Counted from the stretch's first letter, positions 7,050 through 14,421 are shown. The stretch: DNA of 14,760 bases from Syntrophomonadaceae bacterium (GCA_007120815.1 SKMY01000030.1:1-14760), one strand, 5' to 3'. A program made the numbers and translations. The notes: generated by a model not told the origin, from the sequence alone.

Positions 7050-7910
7050 CTAGGCTTCGGCCGAAGACGGCCGGCCCAGGTATCTTTGAATTCGTTGAAT
7101 CAAAGACCTGGAAGGTGAGAAAGGTATGTGGACCTCTGCCCGGTCCAAAACAAGGGGGCGGTCTGCAAAGGGTGTCTGTTTTATCGCCTCGTTGTAAGCC
7201 AGGAAGGCCAGCTTTTCAAGGTTTACCGTATCTTCCAAGTTGTAAGCCAGCAGGGTTTCCAGGGCTTGTACATTTCCGCTGCGACAGTAGTCCTGCCAGA
7301 GAAGTACTGCGGTGTAGCCGTCTACACCTTCCAAATCCCCCCTGGAAATGCCCATTTGTTTTTCACATTCCTTGAGCCCTCCCCGGTAACCCAGTGCGTT
7401 CAAGACATAACGAAGGTCCAGGTGTGCCTGGGAAATCCGGGTATTGAACTGCCATTCGATGAAAGGGAGGTCAAAGGATTTACCATTATAGGTTATTATT
7501 AGATCGTAATTTTTTATGTCGGCGATAAATTCCAGCAAGTTTTCCCCCCACACATAGTAGCGCAGCCGTTTTCCATCGTAAAGTGAAATGGTGGTAATAT
7601 GATCGGCGGGACCGCCCAGACCCGTTGTTTCTATGTCCAGGTAAGCGGCCCTGGAGGAAAACTCGGCAAACAGGCGCCAGTGCTGGTTGGCTGGCATTTT
7701 TTGTGTAAAAAACAGGGGGTTCCCCTTATGCAGATTCTCCCACGACCTGGCCAGCTCGTCTTTCAGGGTCGGCAGGAAACGCTCGCCTTTGATGGTTTTT
7801 GCCACCAGGGCCAATTCCAGCTCTTCCCAGGTGCAGATATTTCTTTCCCAGAGTTTGTATTCTGTTTTCGGCCCGATTCCCTGGATGTGTAGAAATGAAT
7901 GTTGAAGCAT
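7050..7910 (-). CDS. DEDD-type RNase H-like exonuclease, YprB family
   Basis: 286 residues from the ATG at 7910, which follows GGGGGA; an upstream GTG at 7952 would overlap the end of murC and lacks a site. Residues 5-30 (FLHIQGIGPKTEYKLWE) look like a helix-hairpin-helix segment. The exonuclease domain follows with Asp92 and Glu94 in AYLDIETTGL, Asp147 in YNGKSFDLPF (141-150), Asp165 in HLDLRYVLN and Tyr223/Asp227 in AYNLEDTVNL. This YxxxD spacing suggests the DEDDy branch. Members related to B. subtilis YprB are predicted 3'-5' exonucleases on RNA or DNA; the true substrate is not established. The start is 25 bases past the murC stop, so it is probably cotranscribed with murC. Confidence 0.85.
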   Translation of the reverse strand: MLQHSFLHIQGIGPKTEYKLWERNICTWEELELALVAKTIKGERFLPTLKDELARSWENLHKGNPLFFTQKMPANQHWRLFAEFSSRAAYLDIETTGLGGPADHITTISLYDGKRLRYYVWGENLLEFIADIKNYDLIITYNGKSFDLPFIEWQFNTRISQAHLDLRYVLNALGYRGGLKECEKQMGISRGDLEGVDGYTAVLLWQDYCRSGNVQALETLLAYNLEDTVNLEKLAFLAYNEAIKQTPFADRPLVLDRAEVHIPFSPSRSLIQRIQRYLGRPSSAEA

Positions 7911-7935
7911 TACTTCCCCCGCTCTTGGATCTCCC

Positions 7936-9360
7936 CTAACCCGGGGCTTCACCCGCTTTGTCCTTGCGCCCGGCGAATTCCCGGCCGGTTTTCCAAATAT
8001 CGCCTGCCCCCATGGTTATGACCAGATCTCCGCTTTTTGCGTTTTCCAAGAGGTATTGAATGATTTTTTCCTTTTCTTCTATCACTTCCACATGTTCATG
8101 GCCGCGGTCCTGAATTGCCTGGACCAAGGCCCTGGAAGATACCCCTTCTATGGGTTTCTCTCCGGCGCTGTAGATGTCGGTGAGTACCACCCGATCGGCC
8201 TCATCAAAAGCCCGGATAAATTCATCCCACAAAAAGTGGGTCCGGGTGTAGCGGTGGGGCTGAAAAACACAGAACACTTTCCTGCCGCTTTGGCGGGCGG
8301 CATTTAACGTGGCCTGGATCTCCGTTGGATGATGGGCGTAATCGTCCACGATCAGGATGTCTTCCGGAGAACCGACGATTTCAAAACGCCGCTTGGCACC
8401 GTCAAACTCCAGGAACGCATCACGAATAACAGACATATCTACGTCCAAAAATAGCGCCACGGCCACAGCCCCCAGGGCGTTGAGGATGTTGTGCCTTCCG
8501 GGTACTTTAAGCTCGATGTCTCCTAAGTGTTTGTTTTTGTAACGGATGCCAAAACGAGAGCTAAGGCCCTTCATTTCAACGTTTTCACCCTTTACATCAG
8601 CGTGATCACTAAACCCATAAGACAAGAGGTTCGGGCGAAGATCGCCGCGGATCTGCTGTAGGACGGGATCATCACCGCAAATGACAGCCAGTCCCCCGTC
8701 CCTGACATTATTGATGAATAGACGATAGGAATCCACCAGCTTGCTGAAATTTCCATCATAGTACTCCAGGTGGTCGGGCTCAATATTGGTAACCAGGGCC
8801 AGGTAAGGGCGGTAACGTAAAAAAGAAATGTCGCTCTCACAGGCCTCCGCCACAACGTAGGGCCCATCTCCCAACCTGGCATTACTCCCGAAAAATGTGA
8901 CTTCGCCCCCGATGATGGCCGTGGGCTTCAGGGCACCTTTTTCCAGCAGCAGGGAGACCATGGCGGTCGTTGTCGTCTTCCCGTGTGCTCCGGCAATGGC
9001 AATACCGTACTGGTGGTTGAAGATGGAGGCAAGCAGTTCTGAACGATGCCAGATGGGAATTTGCAATCGACGGGCAGCTTCCAGTTCTGCATTTTCAAGG
9101 GGAATAGCCGTAGATCGGATAACCAAATCGGCGCCATTAACCTGTTCAGCGCCATGTCCCCTGAAAACCCTGGCTCCCGATTTTTTCAACCCTTCAGTTA
9201 GCTTGTTTTCATTTAGATCGGAGCCGGAAACCGTATAGCCCGAGTTAATGAGAATATGGGCCAGGGCACTCATGCCGTATCCCCCGATTCCAATGAAGTG
9301 AACATGATTAACACCTTTTAACAATTGTTCCATTCCTTCCGTGTATGTATTAAACGGCAC
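7936..9360 (-). CDS. murC: UDP-N-acetylmuramate--L-alanine ligase
   Basis: Cytoplasmic ATP-dependent ligase that adds the first amino acid, L-Ala, to UDP-MurNAc in peptidoglycan synthesis. Seen: the Rossmann motif FIGIGGYGMS (22-31) for UDP-MurNAc; the P-loop GAHGKTTT (124-131); AEACESD (171-177) and NIEPDHLEYY (192-201) for Mg and substrate; GRHNILNALGA (288-298); and DDYAHHPTEI (339-348), a strong MurC signature. Total length (474, or 465 from the inner start) is normal. The start is uncertain: GTG at 9360 has GGAAG about 10 bases upstream, while the in-frame ATG at 9333 has its purine run directly adjacent. MurC usually sits in the division/cell wall cluster; here it stands alone with a downstream exonuclease. 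No clear promoter could be picked in the 395-bp stretch upstream. Confidence 0.96.
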   Translation of the reverse strand: MPFNTYTEGMEQLLKGVNHVHFIGIGGYGMSALAHILINSGYTVSGSDLNENKLTEGLKKSGARVFRGHGAEQVNGADLVIRSTAIPLENAELEAARRLQIPIWHRSELLASIFNHQYGIAIAGAHGKTTTTAMVSLLLEKGALKPTAIIGGEVTFFGSNARLGDGPYVVAEACESDISFLRYRPYLALVTNIEPDHLEYYDGNFSKLVDSYRLFINNVRDGGLAVICGDDPVLQQIRGDLRPNLLSYGFSDHADVKGENVEMKGLSSRFGIRYKNKHLGDIELKVPGRHNILNALGAVAVALFLDVDMSVIRDAFLEFDGAKRRFEIVGSPEDILIVDDYAHHPTEIQATLNAARQSGRKVFCVFQPHRYTRTHFLWDEFIRAFDEADRVVLTDIYSAGEKPIEGVSSRALVQAIQDRGHEHVEVIEEKEKIIQYLLENAKSGDLVITMGAGDIWKTGREFAGRKDKAGEAPG

Positions 9361-9577
9361 AACCCTGGGGCTTCCTTATTCGAGATCCCTCGGGTTCTTA
9401 CCGTGCACTGGAGCGCTTTGAAGGCTTTTATATAGAGTATTGTCGACCTGGGTATTCTGTGAAGCATTCACCGGGCAAATAACCGTCTAAATGTTAAGAT
9501 TATGTTAAATACAAAAGTAGGAATAAATACAGGATCTAAGCATATACTGGTACATTGTTAATCTTCGTTTACACTTA

Positions 9578-9660
9578 TAATCCACAGTATCCACAGAGTT
9601 ATCCACAATTAAGCAGCCATTATCGGTGGTTTAATAATTGGTTTCCACAATTTATACACA
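9578..9660 (+). repeat. cluster of DnaA-box-like 9-mers
   Basis: Five sites in one orientation: TAATCCACA (9578-9586), GTATCCACA (9587-9595), TTATCCACA (9599-9607, exact consensus), GTTTCCACA (9641-9649, two mismatches) and TTATACACA (9652-9660, fits TTATNCACA). Start-to-start distances in the first group are 9 and 12 bases and in the second 11, close to one helical turn. The AT-rich TTTAATAATTG lies between the groups. No dnaA, dnaN, rpmH or rnpA lies in the window. Confidence 0.6.
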
Positions 9661-9723
9661 TGGTTACATAAAACTCTTGCGTCGTAAACCCTCATATTTA
9701 GTCGAATAAAGGGGCACTTCCCG

Positions 9724-9751
9724 CGGTTAAGACAAAACATGTCGGTAACCG
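9724..9751 (-). other. stem-loop after tsaD
   Basis: CGGTTA (9724-9729) pairs with TAACCG (9746-9751), and GACA (9731-9734) with TGTC (9740-9743) inside. It begins 5 bases past the tsaD stop. No T-run follows, so it may protect or end the transcript only weakly. Confidence 0.35.
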
Positions 9752-9755
9752 TAAA

Positions 9756-10781
9756 TTACGGGTTTTCAAACCCCAAGCCGGGTTCCGCATTTAAGTCGGG
9801 AGATGCACGGCGGCCCTGCCTTAGAGCATAGTAGCCCGCTGCCGCAATCATGGCCGCATTATCCGTGCAGAGTTCCACGGGAGGGTATATAACTTCAATG
9901 CCCATGGGTAGCAACCGCAAGCGCAGGCGTTTTCTCAGCTCCCCGTTGGCGGCAACCCCGCCGGCCAGAAGAAACTGTCTGGGCTGAAGTTGCTCCACGG
10001 CTCGCGCTGATTTTTCCACCAGGGCATCAACGACGGCATCTTGAAAAGCCGCGCAGAGGTCATGTAGTTGGAGCTTCCGCCCTTTTTCACGCTCCCGGCG
10101 TATGCAGTTCAATACAGCCGTTTTAACTCCGCTAAAGCTAAAATCCATCTTCCCTTCGTCTCCCATAAGCGCACGAGGAAAAGAAAACACACCGGCCTCA
10201 CCCTGCTGTGCCAGGCGGTCGATAACAGGGCCTCCGGGGAAGCCCAGATCCATGGCCCGGGCAATTTTATCAAATACCTCTCCCGCCGCATCGTCCCGGG
10301 TTCTGCCCAGCACGTCCACCTGGCCGTGCCCTTTCACGTACAGCAACGAGGTGTGCCCTCCGGAAACAACCAAGCAAATAAAGGGAAAAGAAATCGTCGC
10401 TCCTGTGAGAAAGTTTGCGTATATATGGCCTTCCAGGTGGTTTACCGCCACCAGGGGGAGATCCAGGGTAAATGAAAGGGCCTTGGCCGTGGACACGCCA
10501 ACCAGCAGAGAGCCAACCAGCCCAGGTCCATGGGTTACTGCGATCCCATCCAGGTCGTTAAAGCTAATCCCCGCCTTGGCAAGGGCTTCGTCAATGACAG
10601 GATTAATGACTTCCAGGTGGCGCCGGGACGCTATCTCCGGTACAATGCCGCCAAAACGCAGGTGAAAGCTGTCTTGTGATGACACGACATTGCTCAGTAT
10701 ATCCCGCCCACCGGCGACGACAGCCGCTGCTGTATCATCGCAGCTGGTTTCAATGCCCAGGATCAGTGTCTTGTGAGACAT
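9756..10781 (-). CDS. tsaD: tRNA N6-adenosine threonylcarbamoyltransferase
   Basis: Catalytic subunit of the complex that transfers threonylcarbamoyl from TC-AMP to A37 of ANN-decoding tRNAs (t6A). 341 residues from the ATG at 10781, with the usual N-terminus LILGIETSCDDT (6-17); AAGGAAGGGG lies about 9 bases upstream. An upstream in-frame extension to 10901 is actually the out-of-frame rimI remnant and should not be included. Metal-binding His115 and His119 are in NHLEGH (114-119) and Asp307 in CTDNAAM (305-311). Other signatures: THGPGLVGSLLVG (83-95), SGGHT (140-144), FSFSGVKTA (214-222) and AGGVAANGELR (273-283). Last gene of the tsaE-tsaB-tsaD operon. Confidence 0.97.
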   Translation of the reverse strand: MSHKTLILGIETSCDDTAAAVVAGGRDILSNVVSSQDSFHLRFGGIVPEIASRRHLEVINPVIDEALAKAGISFNDLDGIAVTHGPGLVGSLLVGVSTAKALSFTLDLPLVAVNHLEGHIYANFLTGATISFPFICLVVSGGHTSLLYVKGHGQVDVLGRTRDDAAGEVFDKIARAMDLGFPGGPVIDRLAQQGEAGVFSFPRALMGDEGKMDFSFSGVKTAVLNCIRREREKGRKLQLHDLCAAFQDAVVDALVEKSARAVEQLQPRQFLLAGGVAANGELRKRLRLRLLPMGIEVIYPPVELCTDNAAMIAAAGYYALRQGRRASPDLNAEPGLGFENP

Positions 10782-10806
10782 CGGCGGCACCCCTTCCTTG
10801 TTCATC

Positions 10807-10878
10807 AAAAGAAGCATGTTCAATGCGAACAACATCATTGAGATGTTCCGGCACCATAAAGGCAATTTCAACCGGCAA
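10807..10878 (-). pseudogene. rimI: 5' remnant of rimI (ribosomal protein S18 alanine N-acetyltransferase)
   Basis: Thirty bases past the tsaB stop, GGGAGG (10894-10889) precedes a TTG at 10878. That frame reads (M)PVEIAFMVPEHLNDVVRIEHASF, which fits the first strand and helix of RimI-type GNAT acetyltransferases (hydrophobic strand, then L.DVV.IEHASF). The PW usually found next is absent; the frame runs on as DEQGRGAADVS into the tsaD ribosome site and ends at TGA 10750-10752 inside tsaD. RimI is about 150 residues, so roughly the last 125 are missing, including all of the acetyl-CoA site. In many Firmicutes the order is tsaE-tsaB-rimI-tsaD, so the place is exactly right. The recognition is from the pattern and position, not a search. 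Confidence 0.68.
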
Positions 10879-10907
10879 GGATCATCTTCCTCCCTATACA
10901 TATACGT

Positions 10908-11609
10908 TTAGTTATTCTTTTCCTGAATTCGCCGTTCAGCTTCTGAAAGGCGAATATAGAAAGGGCTGAGGGCATAAGCCGGCGAGGGCCCCTTTTCGCG
11001 CCAGACCCGGAACCCTTCCTGCAGTACCAACGAAGCCCGGTTCAAGCCGCAAGAAAAAGGCATCTCATGATATCGGCTGCCCGTGGCTAATTCCAATGCA
11101 GCACGAAACCGTTCCACGGCATCCCCCAAAAAAAGCACCGGTTCCTCATGCCGGGCAAGCAAACGGGAGAAGTCATCCAGGCCGGAGGCCCCCGCTGGTT
11201 CCACTTCCACAGGGATTTCACGGCCTCCTCGATAGAGGGCAAAGTACACCTGATCTTTGCGGGCATCCAAAACAGGGCAAACCAGGCCCTGGAACTGAAC
11301 ACCGGCCCAGGCCAGGGCATCCAGGGTTATTACACCTACCAGCGGAACACCTAACCCCTGAGAAAGGCCCTGGGCTGTAGCCATTCCGATACGAATGCCC
11401 GTAAAGGAACCGGGGCCAATGGTTACTGCAATTCCATCCACATCCTTCTTATTTACCCCTGATTCCTGAAACATGTGGATAAGCAGGGGCATCAAGCGTT
11501 GAGAATGGGTTTTTTTTATATTCAACGAATATTCGGCCCAAAGTTTGTTCTCTTCCCCCAGGGCCACGCTGCACACCATTGTTGTTGTATCCAAAGCTAG
11601 AAGCAGCAA
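10908..11609 (-). CDS. tsaB: tRNA threonylcarbamoyladenosine biosynthesis protein, TsaB
   Basis: Non-catalytic ASKHA-fold partner that pairs with TsaD and recruits TsaE in t6A synthesis. 233 residues. LLALDTTT (3-10) is the N-terminal nucleotide-fold strand, HSQRLMPLL (35-43) and GIAVTIGPGSFTGIRIG (59-75) are the TsaB signatures, and VCPVLDARKDQVYFALY is the conserved core strand. The start is TTG at 11609, with GAGGAG about 11 bases upstream; it lies inside the end of tsaE (13-base overlap), which suggests translational coupling. Confidence 0.94.
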   Translation of the reverse strand: MLLLALDTTTMVCSVALGEENKLWAEYSLNIKKTHSQRLMPLLIHMFQESGVNKKDVDGIAVTIGPGSFTGIRIGMATAQGLSQGLGVPLVGVITLDALAWAGVQFQGLVCPVLDARKDQVYFALYRGGREIPVEVEPAGASGLDDFSRLLARHEEPVLFLGDAVERFRAALELATGSRYHEMPFSCGLNRASLVLQEGFRVWREKGPSPAYALSPFYIRLSEAERRIQEKNN

Positions 11610-12073
11610 TGCTTTCTCAACTCCTCTAAATTAAAAAAACTCATATTGCCCTGCGCCTCAATATAAAGAATACGGGTATGCTCGGGATCGGCCTGGTTTT
11701 TTTGAAGTTCAATTTCCAGCCGATCAGGCGGTAAAATTCCGGGGAACTTCCCGGCCCACTCCACCAGGGCGACACCTTCCCCATAAAAATATTCCTCCAG
11801 GCCCAGCTCCAGCAGCTCATCTTCTGCTTCCAACCGGTAAAAATCAAAATGATAGAGATTAAGCCGCCCCCGGTATACGTTCATAATGACATAAGAAGGG
11901 CTGATCACATCACCTTTAACCTCCAGCCCTTCGGCAATACCCTTGGCCAGCACGGTCTTCCCGGCACCCAGTTCGCCATTTAATGCAATGACTGTTCCTT
12001 CCCGAATCAAGGTTCCGATTAAGCGGCCAATCTCCCGGGTACCGTCTTCACAGTGACTGGTTAGCTTCAGCAA
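11597..12073 (-). CDS. tsaE: tRNA threonylcarbamoyladenosine biosynthesis protein, TsaE (ATPase)
   Basis: P-loop ATPase that binds the TsaB-TsaD dimer and resets it during t6A synthesis. 158 residues, normal size. Walker A is GELGAGKT (33-40). SPSYVIMNVY (58-67), HFDFYRL (75-81) and VEWAGK (104-109) match the family's switch and Walker B-like motifs. The start is TTG at 12073, six bases after AGGAGG; an ATG at 12079 is out of frame and closes quickly. First gene of the operon, with its own promoter at 12128-12156. Confidence 0.95.
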   Translation of the reverse strand: MLKLTSHCEDGTREIGRLIGTLIREGTVIALNGELGAGKTVLAKGIAEGLEVKGDVISPSYVIMNVYRGRLNLYHFDFYRLEAEDELLELGLEEYFYGEGVALVEWAGKFPGILPPDRLEIELQKNQADPEHTRILYIEAQGNMSFFNLEELRKHCCF

Positions 12074-12127
12074 ACATATCCTCCTAACACCCTGACATAC
12101 AGCTTATACATACTGGTTTTATTTCTC

Positions 12128-12156
12128 ATTATATCCTTTGATATACTGAAAAGCAA
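12128..12156 (-). promoter_or_regulatory. sigma-A promoter of the tsaE operon
   Basis: On the minus strand TTGCTT (12156-12151), a 17-base spacer and a perfect TATAAT (12133-12128). Transcription should start near 12121, about 48 bases before the tsaE start. The insertion sequence lies upstream of this promoter and does not interrupt it. Confidence 0.78.
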
Positions 12157-12296
12157 CTTCACAGGAAAATGAAAACGGCCCTTTAACACTCAGAAAACCG
12201 GGTATTGGTTCAGTCACTCGCCGACCTTCCTGTGTTAGTGTAAAGTTATTGTAGGACTTTTTTAAAAACAGCAGGAAAAGTTTGGGCAGAAATAGA

Positions 12297-12359
12297 ATGA
12301 GGAACCTCGAGATTTCGGCACGAAATCATCCTTTAAAGAAAGGAAGAGAGGTTCCTCAT
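12297..12359 (+). promoter_or_regulatory. hairpin hiding the transposase ribosome site and start codon
   Basis: ATGAGGAACCTC (12297-12308) is the perfect complement of GAGGTTCCTCAT (12348-12359), a 12-bp stem that contains part of the ribosome site (GAGAGG) and the first two bases of the start codon at 12358. Inside the loop, GATTTCG-GCA-CGAAATC (12311-12327) forms a second perfect stem. Confidence 0.65.
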
Positions 12360-13746
12360 GGAGATAGTTCAATTAGTAGAGAAGAAAGTCCTGCAGTTTG
12401 CTGAAATTATTTTAATTGCATTAGAGGGAGGAACAGACTACCAAACCTTAGAGAAGAGGTTAAAAGCCGAGCTTGACAACTTGGGAGTGGATATACTTAA
12501 AGTGGTATTAGAAGCGGTTGATCTTAAGATTAAGCAAGAAAGGTCCATGCGCGAGGGGTATAGGGTTGTGAGGTCGGGGGACTGCAAAACCCTTCTTACT
12601 CCATTTGGGGAGCTTACATACTCGAGGACCTACTATCGTCACCAGGAGACCCGGGAGTATGCGTATCTAGCAGATCAGAAAGCCGGTATTACACCCCACA
12701 TGCGGGTAGAACCCACGGTTAAGGCGGAACTATTAGAGGGTGCGGCCCATATGTCTTACGAAAGGGCAACTCTACAGCAGAGTCAACATGCCCCTGAGCA
12801 TAAAGTCAGCAGACAGTCTGTTTGCACATCGGTAAAAGCCTTCAAGGTCCTGGAGCCACAGCCACCTTTGACAAAGAAACAGGTAAAATACCTTTACATA
12901 CAGGCGGATGAAGATCATATTGCAATCCGTTCTCGACGGGGCTCCCAGGCCCGCCTGATCTATATCCATGAAGGCTACGGGAAGAGGCCCCGCCGTCACC
13001 TGAAAAACGCCCGGTACTTCACCTCTGTGGCTCAAGACCCTCTGGAGTTTTGGTTTGAAGTCTGTGATTACATTGCCCGACACTATGATCTTTGCTACCT
13101 GGAAGGGGTCTACATATCCGGTGACGGTGCTTCCTGGATCCATACGGGGTTAGAGGCCATTCCCAATGCCACATTCATTTTGGACCGGTTCCACCTGGCC
13201 AAATACATCATTACCGCCAGTGCGCACGTGGAGGGGTTAAAGAGAAAGCTGTTTCATCATATTCGGTGCTTAAACAAAGAGAAAGTGATGGCGAACCTGG
13301 AGAAGGCTTTGGAGTTGGCTGATAGCCAGGCCAGGAAAGAGAGGGTACGTAAAACAATAACTTACATCAAAAACAACTGGGAAGGTATAAAAGCCGCTAT
13401 AGAGAACCCCCAAATCACCTGCAGTGCCGAAGGTCACGTCAGCCATATCCTATCTGCCAGGATGAGCAGCAGACCTATGGCCTGGAGCCTTGAAGGGGCC
13501 GACAAAATGGCCTCTATGTTAGCAGTACGGGCAAACAAGGAAAGCATTACAAATCATTATTTGTCAAGGTGGAATGAGAACCTTCCTGTACTTGAAATTG
13601 CTGAGGAAGTACAAAAACAAGTACAATGTTTAAGAGCAAAAATTAAGGCAGGAAAAGAAAACCTGGGAAACATGCCGTTAACTCAGTCCGGGATGAGTCT
13701 CACCAGAGAAGCACTACAGGGGTTAAAGGGAAGGCAAGCAGGCTAA
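12358..13746 (+). CDS. ISLre2-family transposase (UPF0236)
   Basis: 462 residues, full length for the family, with no frameshift or stop. Visible: the N-terminal MEIVQLVEKKVLQFAEIILIA helix, CKTLLTPFGELTYSRTYYR (76-94) typical of UPF0236, and the likely catalytic acidic residues D184 in YIQADEDHIAI, D256 in YISGDGASWIHTG and D276 in FILDRFHLAKYI, which fit a DDE-type core by pattern. The SARMSSRPMAWS motif is shared by the family. The start at 12358 follows GAGAGG with 6 bases of spacing. The gene's codon use and A+T are not obviously unlike those of the host. Confidence 0.93.
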   Translation: MEIVQLVEKKVLQFAEIILIALEGGTDYQTLEKRLKAELDNLGVDILKVVLEAVDLKIKQERSMREGYRVVRSGDCKTLLTPFGELTYSRTYYRHQETREYAYLADQKAGITPHMRVEPTVKAELLEGAAHMSYERATLQQSQHAPEHKVSRQSVCTSVKAFKVLEPQPPLTKKQVKYLYIQADEDHIAIRSRRGSQARLIYIHEGYGKRPRRHLKNARYFTSVAQDPLEFWFEVCDYIARHYDLCYLEGVYISGDGASWIHTGLEAIPNATFILDRFHLAKYIITASAHVEGLKRKLFHHIRCLNKEKVMANLEKALELADSQARKERVRKTITYIKNNWEGIKAAIENPQITCSAEGHVSHILSARMSSRPMAWSLEGADKMASMLAVRANKESITNHYLSRWNENLPVLEIAEEVQKQVQCLRAKIKAGKENLGNMPLTQSGMSLTREALQGLKGRQAG

Positions 13747-13812
13747 AAGGTCTTTGAGGTTCCTCTTAAAAAAACCTACAGTGTCTTGACACGATCTAAC
13801 ACCATAAAGGTT

Positions 13813-13841
13813 TTGACAATAAAAAACGGGTATTTTATAAT
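13813..13841 (+). promoter_or_regulatory. perfect sigma-A promoter beside the IS right end
   Basis: TTGACA (13813-13818), 17-base spacer, TATAAT (13836-13841): both hexamers match the consensus in full. It begins 10 bases past the IS end, so it belongs to the flank, not the element. It points at the SCP2 gene and would give a leader of about 133 bases. Confidence 0.8.
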
Positions 13842-13907
13842 GTATTTGACAAGGTGAAAAATTTACAGCGTAAAGGAACTGGGTAGAGGAGGTGCTGCTA
13901 AAGGTTC

Positions 13908-13935
13908 TTGCTGTCTGTGTAAACGTGTGTATAAT
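13908..13935 (+). promoter_or_regulatory. second possible promoter of the SCP2 gene
   Basis: TTGCTG (13908-13913), 16-base spacer and a perfect TATAAT (13930-13935), 45 bases before the start codon. It would give a short leader. Weaker than the 13813 promoter because of the -35. Confidence 0.5.
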
Positions 13936-13980
13936 GTAAATACGATTCGCCTATGAATTCATGAATGAAGGAGGGTTTAC

Positions 13981-14295
13981 ATGTCTTACCTGGACATAAT
14001 GGAAGTGATTAAAGATAATTACGATGCCGATAAAATGAAGGGGGTTACGGCTGTATATCAGTTTGAACTGACCGGTGACGGTGGAGGCAATTTTTTTGTT
14101 GATGTAAATGACGGTGCAGCAGTTTTTGAAGAGGGTCAAAACGATAACCCCAACATTACCATTACCATGGCGGTGGATGATTTTAAGCAGCTGATCGAGG
14201 GCAAATTAAATGCTGTGTCGGCTTTTATGACCGGTAAAATTAAAGTAAAAGGGGATATGTCCCTGGCCATGAAACTCCAGGCGCTTCTTGGGTGA
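13981..14295 (+). CDS. SCP2 (sterol-carrier-protein-2) domain protein
   Basis: 104 residues, a single small domain. AAGGAGGG lies 5 bases before the ATG. Features of the SCP2 fold: an N-terminal helix (residues 3-13), alternating strands (AVYQFELTG, NFFVDVNDGAAVFEEG, DNPNITITMAVDDFKQLIEGKL 50-71) and GKIKVKGDMSLAMKLQALL (85-103), the C-terminal family signature. The domain binds lipid or hydrophobic ligands; in anaerobes its client is unknown. Monocistronic, with promoters at 13813 and 13908 and a terminator at 14422-14451. Confidence 0.9.
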   Translation: MSYLDIMEVIKDNYDADKMKGVTAVYQFELTGDGGGNFFVDVNDGAAVFEEGQNDNPNITITMAVDDFKQLIEGKLNAVSAFMTGKIKVKGDMSLAMKLQALLG

Positions 14296-14421
14296 CCCTG
14301 CCTTTTGGCTCCGCTTTACTTCGGTGATATTCCATAGGACATTCCCCTGTAAGAGTACGTTCTCTACCTTAATCCTTGCCCCATGGCTGGGCTCACTGCC
14401 AAACATCACTATTAGGGTTAT

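Larger units (their letters stand above)
9361..9755. other. 395-bp gene-free stretch between tsaD and murC
   Basis: No ORF of note. It holds the DnaA-box cluster (9578-9660), a stem-loop just past tsaD (9724-9751), and AT-rich sequence. It must contain the murC promoter, but no -35/-10 pair stands out on the minus strand. AT content is visibly higher than in the genes on either side. Confidence 0.6.
12232..13802 (+). mobile_element. ISLre2-family insertion sequence, apparently complete
   Basis: About 1571 bp with one transposase gene. The ends share imperfect inverted repeats: both begin GTGTTAG (12232-12238; complement CTAACAC at 13796-13802). Next come 11 unlike bases on the left and 15 on the right, then TGTAGG and a T-rich run ending TTTTTTAA. 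Subterminal copies of GAGGAACCTC occur at 12299-12308 (left) and as the complement at 13756-13765 (right), and a third at 12348-12357. No direct target repeat is visible in the flanks (left ..GACCTTCCT, right CATAAAGGT..), so either the ends are a few bases off or the duplication has decayed. Confidence 0.85.

Noticed and set aside
9361..9755. Spo0A-like boxes (TGTCGAC near 9442, AGTCGAA near 9700)
   Set aside because: Each has one mismatch to TGTCGAA, and single 7-mers of that quality are expected by chance.
10068..10665. Two long plus-strand frames (135 and 187 codons) opposite tsaD
   Set aside because: They lie wholly antisense to a gene with complete family motifs, overlap each other and have no ribosome site. 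They are shadows.
10782..10901. 40-codon N-terminal extension of tsaD
   Set aside because: The extension has no ribosome site of its own, and the true product begins at 10781. The DNA is explained by the rimI remnant in another frame.
12190..13835. Direct repeat CGGGTATT on both sides of the insertion sequence as a target duplication
   Set aside because: The two copies lie about 30 and 25 bases away from the element ends, not adjacent, and only 8 bases match. Likely chance.
13891..13938. 15-codon frame GTG CTG CTA AAG.. (MLLKVLAVCVNVCIM) in the SCP2 leader
   Set aside because: The GAGGAG directly abuts the GTG with no spacing, and the peptide is too short to judge. It may be a remnant but cannot be supported.
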